A DNA stretch of 12,964 bases, from positions 1 to 12,964 of the forward strand of contig JBKPDO010000366.1 of the NCBI GenBank assembly GCA_046727955.1, written 5' to 3'. This document shows positions 5,269 to 12,964 of the stretch, one piece after another (the stretch's first letter is position 1; each line of letters begins with the position of its first letter). Source of the stretch: DASVXQ01 sp046727955. Its GTDB lineage: Bacteria > Actinomycetota > CALGFH01. The notes beneath the pieces were generated by a model. The model saw nothing but the letters and a program-made list of their open reading frames with translations. It made no database searches and was not told where the DNA came from. Both the position numbers and the translations under genes were made by a program.

Positions 5269-6186
5269 TCAGGTGGTGGACCCACCGGCCTCGAGCTGGT
5301 GGACGACGCTCATGGCCTTGTCGATGGGGATCGCGAAGCCGATGTTCTCGGCGGTGGTCGTCTGGCTGGAGGTCGCCACGGCGGTGCTGATGCCGATCAC
5401 CTGGCCGGCCGCGTTGACCAGCGGACCGCCGGAGTTCCCGGAGCTGATGGAGGCGTCGGTCTGGATCAAGCCGGTCATCTGGCCACTCTGGGTGTCGATC
5501 GAGCGGTTGAGCGCCGAGATGATCCCCCTGGTCACCGTCGGGCCCCCCGACAGCGCCAGCGCGTTGCCGATGGCCACGGCGTCGTCACCGACCGCCACGC
5601 CGGACGAGTTGCCGATCGTCGCGGTGGGCAGGTTGCTGGCGCCGTTGATCTTCAGCAACGCCAGGTCGTTGCCGGTGTCGATGCCGACGAGCCTGGCGCT
5701 CCTGGCCTGCGACTGGCCGTTGAGCGTCACCGTGACCGAGTTGGCGCCCTGCACGACGTGCGCGTTGGTGAGCACCTCACCGTCAGAGGTCAGGATGATG
5801 CCGCTGCCGGCCGCGGTGCTCGAGAACGGGCCCTGGTTGGTGGACGCCCGGATGCTGACGACCGCGGGCTCGACCTTGGCGACCACCTGGGCGACGTCCA
5901 GCGAGTCGCCGGCGAGCTCCGGTGAGGCGGAGGCCGTCCGCACCACCGTCGTGGTCGGGGTCGGGGACGGCTCCAGCTCCCGCGTCACGACCCCTCCGGC
6001 CGAACCGGCGACCAGGGCGACCCCGAGGAACGCCGCCGCGATCCGCCACGGCCTGCGCCGCCGCGGGGGCGGTGGCGGCGTGGTCTGCTCGGGCGGGGTC
6101 CAGCTCGGCGGTGCGCCGGGCGCCCGTGATTCTGGCTCCTCGGCGGCCGGTGGGTCGAGCACCGAGGACTGATCGACTGCTTGCAT
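5269..6186 (-). CDS. pepD: Membrane-anchored HtrA/PepD-like trypsin-type serine protease without PDZ
   Basis: 305 residues; ATG at 6186 with GGAGG 7 bases upstream. A Pro-rich cytoplasmic N-terminus (1-41) is followed by an RRRRPWR positive patch, a single membrane segment (about 48-66), a Ser/Thr/Pro linker and a trypsin-like domain (about 95-298). The catalytic triad is visible: His143 in LTNAHVV, Asp174 in TGNDLALLKI, Ser252 in SSGNSGGPL. The protein ends right after the protease domain, so the C-terminal PDZ found in most HtrA/PepD proteins is absent. The gene order response regulator, sensor kinase, protease matches mycobacterial mprA-mprB-pepD. Expected role: periplasm-facing quality-control protease under the two-component system. 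The 88-base gap after mprB holds a perfect palindrome CCTCATGAGG at 6251-6260. Confidence 0.9.
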   Translation of the reverse strand: MQAVDQSSVLDPPAAEEPESRAPGAPPSWTPPEQTTPPPPPRRRRPWRIAAAFLGVALVAGSAGGVVTRELEPSPTPTTTVVRTASASPELAGDSLDVAQVVAKVEPAVVSIRASTNQGPFSSTAAGSGIILTSDGEVLTNAHVVQGANSVTVTLNGQSQARSARLVGIDTGNDLALLKINGASNLPTATIGNSSGVAVGDDAVAIGNALALSGGPTVTRGIISALNRSIDTQSGQMTGLIQTDASISSGNSGGPLVNAAGQVIGISTAVATSSQTTTAENIGFAIPIDKAMSVVHQLEAGGSTT

Positions 6187-6274
6187 GGCGGGCCTCCGGA
6201 TCGATTGGCTCCCGTGTCGAACCAGATGCTCGCAACCGGGGGTAAGGCCGCCTCATGAGGTGTTCGAGAAGCAG

Positions 6275-7690
6275 TCAAGAATCCGCGGGCGCGGAAGGGA
6301 GCTCCAGGGTGAAGACGGCGCCGCCGTCGGGGTGGTTGGCCGCGCTGGCGCTGCCGCCGGCGTCCTCGGCGATCTGGCGGACGATCGCCAGGCCGAGGCC
6401 CGAGCCGGGCAGGCTGCGCGCGTCCACCGCCCGGTAGAAGCGGTCGAAGACGCGCGGGAGGTCCTCTGCGGCGATCCCCGGGCCGTGGTCTCGGACCTGG
6501 AGGCGGCCCGGACGGACGGTCACCTCGATGGGCGTGCCGTCCGGACTGAACTTGACCGCGTTGTCGAGCAGATTGCCGACGGCCCGCAGCAGTTGCTCGG
6601 GCTTGCCCACCACCACCGTCGGCGCGGCGTCGACAATGATGGTGCGCCCGCTGCGGCGCCGTGTCCGGTCGGCGGCGCGCTCGGCGAGCTGGTCGAGCGC
6701 GACCGCCTGCTCCGGCTCGTCGTCGTGGCGGTCGACCGCCAGCGCGACCAGCTCGTTGACCAGCGCCGACAGCTCCCGCAGCTCGCTGTCGAGGTCGGCG
6801 AGCAGGTGGCCGCGGGGCGCCGCGGCCAGGTCGGGGTGGCGGCGCAGCGTGTCGATATTGGCACGCAGGCTGGTCAGCGGCGTGCGCAGCTCGTGGCCAG
6901 CGTCCTGGACCAGGCGCTGCTGCTGGTCCCGGGAGCGGGTCAGCGCGGCGAGCATGGACGCGAACGCGCGGGCGAGCCGGCCGATCTCGTCGCGGCCCCC
7001 CGCGGGCACGGCGATGTTCAGCCGGCCGGTGGCGGCGACCTCGTCGGCCGCGGCGCTGAGGCGAGTCACCGGCCGCGTGGTCCGCCGGGCGATGAGCACG
7101 CCGGCCGCCGCGGCCAGGACGATGATGGCCAGCCCGACCAGCATCGAGCGGTTGCGGATCGAGCTCAGCACGCTGTCGGTCTCGGCCAGGCTGCGGCCGA
7201 CGCGGATCTCGCCGCCGTCGTCGCGCGGGACCGCCACCACTCGGTAGCGCTGGCCTCCGAAGGTCTGGGTCCACGGGCCGTAGATGGGCGGGCCGAGACG
7301 GTCCTCCCCGCCACCATCGGTGTCCGCCGCGCTGTTCTGGCTGTTCTGTGAGCTGGGGCGGGCGCTGACGTCGACGCCCGGCCGGTTCACCGGCACTCCG
7401 GATGGGCCCAGGGCGGCGATGACCCGCCCGCTGGAATCCAGGCACTGGACAACCGTGCCCCGCAGGCCGGCGAGCGGGCCGTGGACGAGCGCGCCACCGC
7501 CTTCGACGATGTCCTGGCAGGTCTGGTCGCCCGGGCCGCCGCCGAGCTGCCGCGCGGTGGCGACCAGGCTGGCGTCGACCTGGCCGCGCAGGCGCTGGGC
7601 CGTGGCTGCGTAGCTGATCGCCGCGACCGCCACGACCGACAGCGCCGCCAGCACGGCCAGCGCGATGGCCAGGCGGGCCCGCAGTGTCAT
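6275..7690 (-). CDS. mprB: MprB-like sensor histidine kinase
   Basis: 471 residues; ATG 7690-7688 overlaps the response-regulator stop by 4 bases (ATGA). Membrane segment 1 is at about 7-29; the extracellular sensor region (about 30-182) has two cysteines (58 and 83) and a Ser/Asn/Asp-rich insert near 112-128; segment 2 is at about 183-202, followed by HAMP (about 203-255). The H-box HELRTP has the phosphoacceptor His266. The ATPase domain has N-box NLLDNAVKF (about 373-381), G1 DHGPGI (401-406) and G2 GSGLGLAIV (429-437). Cognate of the upstream regulator. Known: MprB senses envelope stress and is restrained by DnaK in mycobacteria; the ligand here is unknown. The assignment as an MprB orthologue rests on gene order and domain layout. 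Confidence 0.92.
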   Translation of the reverse strand: MTLRARLAIALAVLAALSVVAVAAISYAATAQRLRGQVDASLVATARQLGGGPGDQTCQDIVEGGGALVHGPLAGLRGTVVQCLDSSGRVIAALGPSGVPVNRPGVDVSARPSSQNSQNSAADTDGGGEDRLGPPIYGPWTQTFGGQRYRVVAVPRDDGGEIRVGRSLAETDSVLSSIRNRSMLVGLAIIVLAAAAGVLIARRTTRPVTRLSAAADEVAATGRLNIAVPAGGRDEIGRLARAFASMLAALTRSRDQQQRLVQDAGHELRTPLTSLRANIDTLRRHPDLAAAPRGHLLADLDSELRELSALVNELVALAVDRHDDEPEQAVALDQLAERAADRTRRRSGRTIIVDAAPTVVVGKPEQLLRAVGNLLDNAVKFSPDGTPIEVTVRPGRLQVRDHGPGIAAEDLPRVFDRFYRAVDARSLPGSGLGLAIVRQIAEDAGGSASAANHPDGGAVFTLELPSAPADS

Positions 7691-8442
7691 GGCGCCCGCA
7701 GTGTGTAGCCCACGCCCCGGACGGTGTGCAGCAGGCGCGCCTCGCCGTCCGCCTCCGTCTTGCGCCGGAGGTAGCCGACGTACACCGACAGCGCCTTGGA
7801 GTCCGGCCCGAAGTCGTAGTTCCAGATCCGCTCGTAGATCGTGGAGTGGGTCAGCACGATACCGGCGTTGTGGACCAGCAGCTGGAGCAGGTCGAACTCC
7901 GTCTTGGTCAGCTCCAGCTCGCGCTCGCCCCGCCACGCCCGCCTGGCAGCCTCGTCCAGCCGCAGGTCGGCGACGCGCAGCTCCCGGTCCGGCTCGTCGT
8001 AGCTGGCCCGGCGCAGCAGCGCCCGGACCCGCGCGAGTAGCTCGTCCAGGGCGAACGGCTTGGGCAGGTAGTCGTCGGCGCCCGCGTCCAGGCCGGCGAC
8101 CCGGTCCGACACCTCGGTGCGGGCGGTCACGATCAGGATCGGGGTCCGGTCGCCGCGCGCCCGCAGCCGCTGGCACACCGTCAGCCCGCCGACGTGCGGC
8201 ATCATCAGGTCCAGCACGAGCACGTCGGCCGGCTCCTCGGCGATGGCCTCGAACACCCCGGAGCCGTCGGCGACCGCGCGGACCTCGTAGCCCTCCAGCT
8301 CGAGGGCGCGGCCGAGCGCCTCGCGCGTGGCGCGGTCGTCTTCGGCGAGCAGGACCTGACTCGGCATGGGCTCAACAGTAACGTCCGGCGGCGAGCTGTG
8401 AGCGGCCGTGGCCGCTGCCACCTGTTCCATGGCTGCCCCCAT
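7687..8442 (-). CDS. mprA: MprA-like OmpR/PhoB-family response regulator
   Basis: 251 residues from the ATG at 8442, chosen because GGGAGC lies 6-7 bases upstream. The conserved receiver begins at MPSQVLLAEDD, so the ATG at 8367 is an alternative (226 residues) with a poorer ribosome site. Receiver: acidic pair D35/D36, phosphoacceptor D78 in VLVLDLMMP, T106, K128 in LPKPF. C-terminal OmpR winged helix: ELELTKTEFDLLQLL, then NAGIVLTHSTIYERIW, then KALSVYVGYLRRKTE and VRGVGYTLR. First gene of a minus-strand operon with mprB and probably pepD. It probably regulates its own promoter, which is shared with the divergent Wadjet operon. Confidence 0.92.
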   Translation of the reverse strand: MGAAMEQVAAATAAHSSPPDVTVEPMPSQVLLAEDDRATREALGRALELEGYEVRAVADGSGVFEAIAEEPADVLVLDLMMPHVGGLTVCQRLRARGDRTPILIVTARTEVSDRVAGLDAGADDYLPKPFALDELLARVRALLRRASYDEPDRELRVADLRLDEAARRAWRGERELELTKTEFDLLQLLVHNAGIVLTHSTIYERIWNYDFGPDSKALSVYVGYLRRKTEADGEARLLHTVRGVGYTLRAP

Positions 8443-8701
8443 CGATCAGCTCCCTATCGAACCTGGCCACGCGGCCCGCCAGGACGGCCGAGCCGGCAGG
8501 ATCGTGCGCCCCCCAGGTGAGGAGACGGTAAGAAACGCTCAAGAGCCCAAGAAGAACACCCGTGGATCCCCTGAGGATCGGCGCGGGCTCGCGGCGAAGG
8601 TCACCGGGGCGGCCGGCTGCCGGGGCGGCCTCTTCGCCCGTGTCACAGCGCTAGGGCATACTGCTTGCTTCACCCACTTCGCAACCGTTGGAGGCCGCCG
8701 T
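8443..8701. promoter_or_regulatory. Divergent regulatory region between mprA and jetA
   Basis: 259 bases with no credible gene. Minus-strand view: TCCTCACC and TTCTTACC (plus-strand GGTGAGGA 8516-8523 and GGTAAGAA 8527-8534) form a direct repeat with an 11-base period, the spacing typical of OmpR-family dimer sites, about 75 bases upstream of the mprA start. Nearer jetA, GGCGAAG (8593-8599) and CTTCGCC (8632-8638) enclose two copies of CCGGGGCGGCC (8604-8614, 8620-8630), a GC-rich structure in the jetA leader or upstream region. I could not fix a confident -35/-10 pair for either gene. The jetA ribosome site GGAGG is at 8690-8694. Confidence 0.4.
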
Positions 8702-10411
8702 ATGGCGGAGCAGCCGTCGCCGCTTCCGTTCGCGCACGTCCACGCTCCCAAGGCCGGCCTGTACCGGCGGGTGATGGGCGCGTTCGTCGAGGCCAAGCGG
8801 CGCTTCCTCGTGCACCTGCGGCCCGAGGACGTCGTCGAGAGCCTCGAGCGCCACGGCTGGAGGGTCGATCCCGCCGAGGTGGAGGCCGCCCTCGACCAGC
8901 TCGAGGAATGGGGCAACCTGCGCGCCGACCCGGACATCAGTCGGGTCACCACCGTCGACGACTTCTATCGGGCTCGTTTCCTGTACCAGCTGACCCCAGA
9001 GGGGGAGGCCGCGGAGCTGGCGCTGGAGACCTACGACAGAGCGCTCGGCCACCGCGGGGAGCTGCAGTCGGTCGCGCTCGAGGACATCCGTGTACGGCTG
9101 CGCAGCCTGCAGGGGCAGGCGGAGTCTACTGACCCTGACGCGACGGTCGTGCACAGCCTGTTGCGCGAGCTGTCGACGCTCCTCGACGGGCTGGCGGCCA
9201 ACGCGAGCGCGTTCATGAGCGGCCTGCAACGCACCATCGACCTCCAGGACGCCGACGAGGAGGCCTTCATCGCCTACAAGGACAGGCTCATCAGCTACCT
9301 GGAGCGGTTCATCACCGACCTGCTGGTGAAGTCGGCCGAGATCGTGGGGGTGCTGCGTGCCCTGGACGACCTCGGCGTCGAGCGCCTGCTCCAGCTCGCG
9401 GCCGCGCGCGAGGCCGCCGACGTCGCACCCGACCAGGGCGAGCCCGACGACGGCGGCGCGCTCGCGGCCTCCCGCAAGCTGGCTGTTTGGCGCGACCGCT
9501 GGTCGGGTCTTTGTTCCTGGTTCAGCGGCGACCGCAGCCACCCGTCCCAGGCGACGCTGCTGCGCCAGCGCGCCCGCGCCGCGATCCCGGCGCTGCTCGC
9601 GGCGGTGGCCACGTTGCACGAGCGGCGAGCCGGTCGCAGCGACCGCTCGGCCGACTTCCGCACCCTCGCCCGCTGGTTCGCGCAGGCCGGCAGCGACGCC
9701 GACGCGCACCGATTGTGGCGGGCCGCGTTCGGATTGGCCTCGGCCCGCCACCTCACCATCGACGCCGGCACCATGCAGGCTCGCGAGGAGCAGCCCGTGC
9801 CCGCGACGACCAGCTGGGCGGCGGCACCGCCGGTGACGATCAGTCCGCGACTGCACGCGACCGGGCACCACCAGCGCCGCGGCGGGCCGGCCAGGATCGC
9901 CGACCGCGCCGCCGCGCGGCAGCGGCTGGCCGAGCACCTGGCTGCCGAGCAGGCGCAGACCCAGGCAGCGCGGCGGCGCCTGGCGACCGGCCGCCAGATG
10001 CGCCTCTCCCACCTGCGGGACCTGGATCGCGACGAGTTCGCGTTGTTCCTCACGCTGCTCGCCGACGCGCTCGCCGCCGGGCCGCCCGGACCCGACGGCA
10101 TCCACGCGACCTCCTCCGACGGCACGCTCGCCATCGCCCTCGTCCCCACCGGTGACGGCGTGGTCGCCGAGATCGTCACGCCCGACGGCATCTTCCGCGG
10201 TCCCGACCACGTGATCGTCGTCACCGACACGGGCGGCTCTGGCCGGCAGGGCCAGGAGGGCCGGGCGCCCCAGGGGGGCCGGGCGGGCCAGGAGGACCGG
10301 GCGGGCCAGGAGGACCAGGCGGGCCAGGAGGGTCGGGAGGACCGGGCGGGCCAGGAGGGTGCGGGCCCGGCGATGGCCGCGGTGGGCGCCGGCGCGGGAG
10401 GGGACCGGTGA
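8702..10411 (+). CDS. jetA: Type II Wadjet subunit JetA (DUF2397/TIGR02677, kleisin-like)
   Basis: 569 residues. ATG at 8702 with GGAGG 7 bases upstream; the frame is open further upstream but that extension overlaps the mprA leader and is not family-like. The N-terminal winged-helix region (PFAHVHAPKAGLYRRVMGAF, then RPEDVVESLERHGW) and the helical middle match the TIGR02677/DUF2397 family. In the Wadjet complex JetA plays the MukF-like kleisin role that bridges the SMC heads and binds JetB. The C-terminal conserved part ends near GIFRGPDHVIVV; a Gly/Gln/Glu/Arg repeat tail of about 55 residues follows and is not a usual family feature. It overlaps jetB by 4 bases (GTGA). Known for type I Wadjet: the complex extrudes loops on small circular DNA and JetD cuts it. 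Confidence 0.88.
   Translation: MAEQPSPLPFAHVHAPKAGLYRRVMGAFVEAKRRFLVHLRPEDVVESLERHGWRVDPAEVEAALDQLEEWGNLRADPDISRVTTVDDFYRARFLYQLTPEGEAAELALETYDRALGHRGELQSVALEDIRVRLRSLQGQAESTDPDATVVHSLLRELSTLLDGLAANASAFMSGLQRTIDLQDADEEAFIAYKDRLISYLERFITDLLVKSAEIVGVLRALDDLGVERLLQLAAAREAADVAPDQGEPDDGGALAASRKLAVWRDRWSGLCSWFSGDRSHPSQATLLRQRARAAIPALLAAVATLHERRAGRSDRSADFRTLARWFAQAGSDADAHRLWRAAFGLASARHLTIDAGTMQAREEQPVPATTSWAAAPPVTISPRLHATGHHQRRGGPARIADRAAARQRLAEHLAAEQAQTQAARRRLATGRQMRLSHLRDLDRDEFALFLTLLADALAAGPPGPDGIHATSSDGTLAIALVPTGDGVVAEIVTPDGIFRGPDHVIVVTDTGGSGRQGQEGRAPQGGRAGQEDRAGQEDQAGQEGREDRAGQEGAGPAMAAVGAGAGGDR
10283..10363. repeat. 18-bp degenerate tandem repeat in the jetA 3' end
   Basis: Units of GCGGGCCAGGAGGACCGG or close variants at 10283-10300, 10301-10318, 10319-10336 and 10346-10363, with a half unit between the last two and more degenerate copies upstream to about 10240. 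They encode AGQEDR-type hexapeptides in the jetA tail. Length change by slippage would stay in frame. Confidence 0.85.
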
Positions 10412-11637
10412 GCGCTCGGGGCACCGCGCTCGCCGACGCGCTCGACCAGCAGCGGGCGGAGGAGCGGCGACGCGCGCTCCGCGCGCTGCTCAGGCATCCG
10501 CTGCTCACCCCCGCCGGGCCGGACCAGGCCGCATTCACGCTGGTGCGCCGACACGCGCCCTGGCTCAGAGAATGGCTCGTCAAGGAGACCGGCTGGTCGC
10601 TGCACGTCGACACGGCCGTGGCCCGGCTGCGGAAGCTGCCGGCCGACCTGGGCGACAGCACCCGCCCGGCCCAGGCCGAGCCGGCCCGCGTGCCGTTCAG
10701 CCGTCGCCGCTATGTCCTGCTGTGCCTCGCCCTGGCCGCGCTCGAGCGTGCCGACGCCCAGGTGACACTCGGGTGGCTGGCCGAGCGGGTCCTCGCGCTG
10801 GCCGCCGACCCCGCACTGGCGGCGGCGGGCTTCGGCTTCGCGCTCGACTCCAGGGAGCAGCGCTCCGACCTGGTCGCGGTCGCCCGGCTGCTGCTCGGCC
10901 TGCGGGTGCTCGGCAAAGTGGCCGGCGACGAGCAGGCGTTCGTCAGCTCCAGCGGGGACGCCCTCTACGACGTGCACCGCCGCGTGCTCGCCGGCCTCCT
11001 CGTGACCAGGAGGGGCCCCTCCACGGTCGCCGCGGGCGAGCTGGAGGAGCGGCTTCGGGCGATCACCGAGGAGCTCACTCCCGACACCGACGAGGGCCGC
11101 AACCGCGCCATCCGGCACGGGCTCGCCCGCCGGCTGCTCGACGACCCGGTCGTCTACCACCACGACCTGACCGAGTCGGAGCGCGCCTACCTGGCGAGCC
11201 AGCGCGGGCTCCTGCTGCGCCGGCTGACCGAGGCGACCGGGCTGGTCGCGGAGGTCCGGGCGGAGGGGGTCGCGCTGATCGACCCGACCGGCGACGCGAG
11301 CGACCTCAGCATGCCCGAGGAGGGCACCAACGGTCATGCCACGCTGCTGCTCGCGGAGCACCTGGCCGAGGCCGTCCGCGAGCGCCCCGGCGAGCCCGTC
11401 CCGCTGGCCAGCCTGGAGGCGCGCATGGCCGTGCTGGCCGCGGAGCACCGCTCGCACTGGCGCAGGCAGGCCACCGAGGCGGGCGCCGAGGTCGGCATGT
11501 GCCGCCTCGCGCTCGACCGTCTCGAGGCACTCGGCCTGGTCCATCGCACGGGGGATAGCGTGGTGGCGCTGCCGGCGCTCGCCCGGTTCGCCTACGCCGC
11601 GCCCGTCATCCAGGGCCGCCTCCAGGAGGACTCATGA
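10408..11637 (+). CDS. jetB: Type II Wadjet subunit JetB (DUF2398/TIGR02678, KITE-like)
   Basis: 409 residues starting at GTG 10408, which overlaps the jetA TGA (GTGA), implying translational coupling. The protein has the TIGR02678 character: an N-terminal RRALRALLRHPLLTP segment, then FTLVRRHAPWLREWLVKETGW, PFSRRRYVLLCLALAALERAD, and a C-terminal winged-helix stretch around CRLALDRLEALGLVHR. In Wadjet, JetB is the MukE/KITE-like subunit that joins JetA and the SMC heads. Its stop overlaps the jetC start by 4 bases (ATGA). Length is normal for the family. Confidence 0.9.
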   Translation: MSARGTALADALDQQRAEERRRALRALLRHPLLTPAGPDQAAFTLVRRHAPWLREWLVKETGWSLHVDTAVARLRKLPADLGDSTRPAQAEPARVPFSRRRYVLLCLALAALERADAQVTLGWLAERVLALAADPALAAAGFGFALDSREQRSDLVAVARLLLGLRVLGKVAGDEQAFVSSSGDALYDVHRRVLAGLLVTRRGPSTVAAGELEERLRAITEELTPDTDEGRNRAIRHGLARRLLDDPVVYHHDLTESERAYLASQRGLLLRRLTEATGLVAEVRAEGVALIDPTGDASDLSMPEEGTNGHATLLLAEHLAEAVRERPGEPVPLASLEARMAVLAAEHRSHWRRQATEAGAEVGMCRLALDRLEALGLVHRTGDSVVALPALARFAYAAPVIQGRLQEDS

Positions 11638-12964
11638 CCGTGATCGGTGCGCGTGAGAACGGCCAGCGTGGCCATCCGGCGATGCCGGTGCCGACCCGGG
11701 AGCGCTGGCAGCCGCTACGCGCCGGCCTGATCGACCTGTTCCTGTACGACTACGAAGAGTTCCGCTTCCGGGACGGCCACCTGCTGCTGCGCGGCAACAA
11801 CGGCACCGGTAAGTCCAAGGTGCTCGCGCTGATGCTGCCGTTCCTGCTGGACGGCGATCTCTCCCCGCACCGCGTCGAGCCAGACGGCGACCCCGCCAAG
11901 CGGATGGAGTGGAATCTCCTGCTCGGCGGCCGCTACGAGGAGCGGCTCGGCTACACTTGGCTGGAGCTGGGGAGGCTGGCCGAGGACGGCTCGCCGCTCT
12001 GCCTCACCATCGGCTGCGGGCTGAAGGCGGTGCAGGGGCGGGGTGTCGCGCAGCGCTGGCTGTTCGTCACCACGCAGCGCGTCGGGGTGGATCTGTGGCT
12101 GGTCAGCCCGGCTGGGACCGCGCTGACCCGCGACCGGCTCATCGACGCGATCGGCGCGCGCGGGCAGGTGTACGACCAGGCCGAGGCGTACCGGCGCGCG
12201 GTGGACGAGCAGCTGTTCCATCTCGGGCCCGACCGCTACGACGCCCTGGTCAGCCTGCTCATCCAGCTCCGCCAGCCGCAGCTCTCCAAGCGTCCCAACG
12301 AGGAGCGGCTGTCGGCCGCGCTCTCCGAGGCGCTGACCCCCCTCGACCAGGCGGTCCTGAGCGACGTCGCCGAGGCCTTCCACGACCTCGAGCAGCAGCG
12401 CGAGGAGCTGAGCGGGCTCCAGGAGACCCGCAGGCACGTCGATCGCTTCCTGGAGCGCTACCGCCACTACGCCCGCATCGCCGCACGCCGCCAGGCACGC
12501 GTGCTGCGGTCGGCGCAGGCCGACTACGAGACCACCAACCGCCAGCTCGGCGCCGTCCGCGAGCAACTGCAGGCCGCCCAGGCGGCGGAGGGGCAGGCCA
12601 GAGAGCGGCGCGACCGCCTCGACGGTGAGCTGCGCGCCGCCCGGGCCGCCGAGCGCGAGCTGCGCGAGTCACCGGAGATCAAGGACCTCGACCGTGCCGA
12701 GGAGCTGGCCGGTGTGGCGCGGGGGAGCGCCGGCGGTGCCGCCGGCCGTCTGGCCGAGGCCGAGGGCTTCCTGGAGGCCCGCGAGGAGGGTCATCGCCAG
12801 GCCGCCCGGGCGGCCGGCGAGAGCCGGTCCAGCGTCGTCGCCGACCTCGGGCGGGCCGGCGAGGCGGCGAGCGCCGCCCACGTCACCCGTGACCACGAGG
12901 CGCTGCTCGCGCCGCTTGCCCTGCCGGACGGCCCTGCGGGGCCGGAGGGCACCCGCGTCGGGGA
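11634..12964 (+). CDS. jetC: Type II Wadjet subunit JetC (TIGR02680, MukB-like SMC ATPase), 3' end outside the window
   Basis: ATG at 11634 inside the jetB stop, with AGGAGG four bases upstream; 443 codons are open to the window edge. The N-terminal ABC half has LIDLFLYDYEEFRFRDGHLLLRG style strand pairs, Walker A GNNGTGKS (residues 54-61) and LMLPFLLDGD, followed by MEWNLLLGGRYEERLGYTWLE, all typical of TIGR02680. From about residue 235 onward the sequence becomes Glu/Gln/Arg/Ala-rich with heptad character, the first arm of the SMC coiled coil. The C-terminal signature motif and Walker B lie outside. It powers loop extrusion in the Wadjet complex. JetD (DUF2399 TOPRIM nuclease) is expected next. 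Confidence 0.9.
   Translation, partial: MTVIGARENGQRGHPAMPVPTRERWQPLRAGLIDLFLYDYEEFRFRDGHLLLRGNNGTGKSKVLALMLPFLLDGDLSPHRVEPDGDPAKRMEWNLLLGGRYEERLGYTWLELGRLAEDGSPLCLTIGCGLKAVQGRGVAQRWLFVTTQRVGVDLWLVSPAGTALTRDRLIDAIGARGQVYDQAEAYRRAVDEQLFHLGPDRYDALVSLLIQLRQPQLSKRPNEERLSAALSEALTPLDQAVLSDVAEAFHDLEQQREELSGLQETRRHVDRFLERYRHYARIAARRQARVLRSAQADYETTNRQLGAVREQLQAAQAAEGQARERRDRLDGELRAARAAERELRESPEIKDLDRAEELAGVARGSAGGAAGRLAEAEGFLEAREEGHRQAARAAGESRSSVVADLGRAGEAASAAHVTRDHEALLAPLALPDGPAGPEGTRVG

Noticed and set aside
5985..7445. Long minus-strand frame overlapping mprB and pepD
   Set aside because: An Arg/Pro/Gly-rich shadow frame. The mprB and pepD frames have full motif sets and ribosome sites.
8408..8701. 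98-residue N-terminal extension of jetA
   Set aside because: It crosses the divergent promoter and the mprA leader, has non-family composition, and the ATG at 8702 has a good GGAGG site.
10221..10661. Minus-strand frame with collagen-like Gly-Pro-Pro repeats
   Set aside because: It is the antisense of the 18-bp repeat in jetA and the start of jetB. It has no ribosome site, and the sense genes are firmly identified by family.
9295..11544. Very long minus-strand frame opposite jetA and jetB
   Set aside because: Antisense opening caused by high GC at third positions. No recognisable domain, and it conflicts with two overlapping, family-matched genes.

Overview
The window is very GC-rich, with GC-biased third codon positions, Shine-Dalgarno-led genes, an MprAB-PepD type locus and a type II Wadjet operon. 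This points to a member of the Actinomycetota, probably a filamentous or soil actinomycete. I cannot assign a genus from the sequence alone.

Layout. (1) About 1-4610, minus strand: one end of an integrative element. Reading in the direction of transcription from its right edge, it holds a large serine recombinase (3140-4558), a small basic protein (2756-2995), a TOPRIM plus RepA-like ATPase replication protein (502-2769) and a stand-alone winged-helix protein that runs off the left edge (1-359). The 3' end of the replication gene and the gap beyond it carry an array of dyads built from AGTGYGCGG/CCGCGCACT, a candidate origin or operator cluster. (2) About 4593-4811: a fragment of hrpA (DEAH RNA helicase) that keeps the Walker A motif and then breaks off just upstream of the recombinase gene. 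This suggests the element used hrpA as its integration target. The hrpA fragment also lacks its normal N-terminal segment. (3) 4860-8442, minus strand: a chromosomal cluster in the order response regulator (mprA-like), sensor kinase (mprB-like), membrane-anchored HtrA/PepD-like serine protease without a PDZ domain, and a small STAS-like protein. (4) 8443-8701: a divergent regulatory region. (5) 8702-12964, plus strand: jetA, jetB and the N-terminal third or so of jetC, each overlapping the next by 4 bases. These are the MukF-, MukE- and MukB-like subunits of a type II Wadjet anti-plasmid system. JetD, the nuclease subunit, would be expected just beyond the right edge.

How the parts fit. The two-component system and protease resemble the mycobacterial MprAB-PepD envelope-stress module. 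It shares a divergent promoter region with the Wadjet operon. The replicating integrative element sits on the far side of this module, within about 4 kb of a system whose known job is to destroy small circular DNA. Whether that is accidental or part of a defence island cannot be decided from this window.
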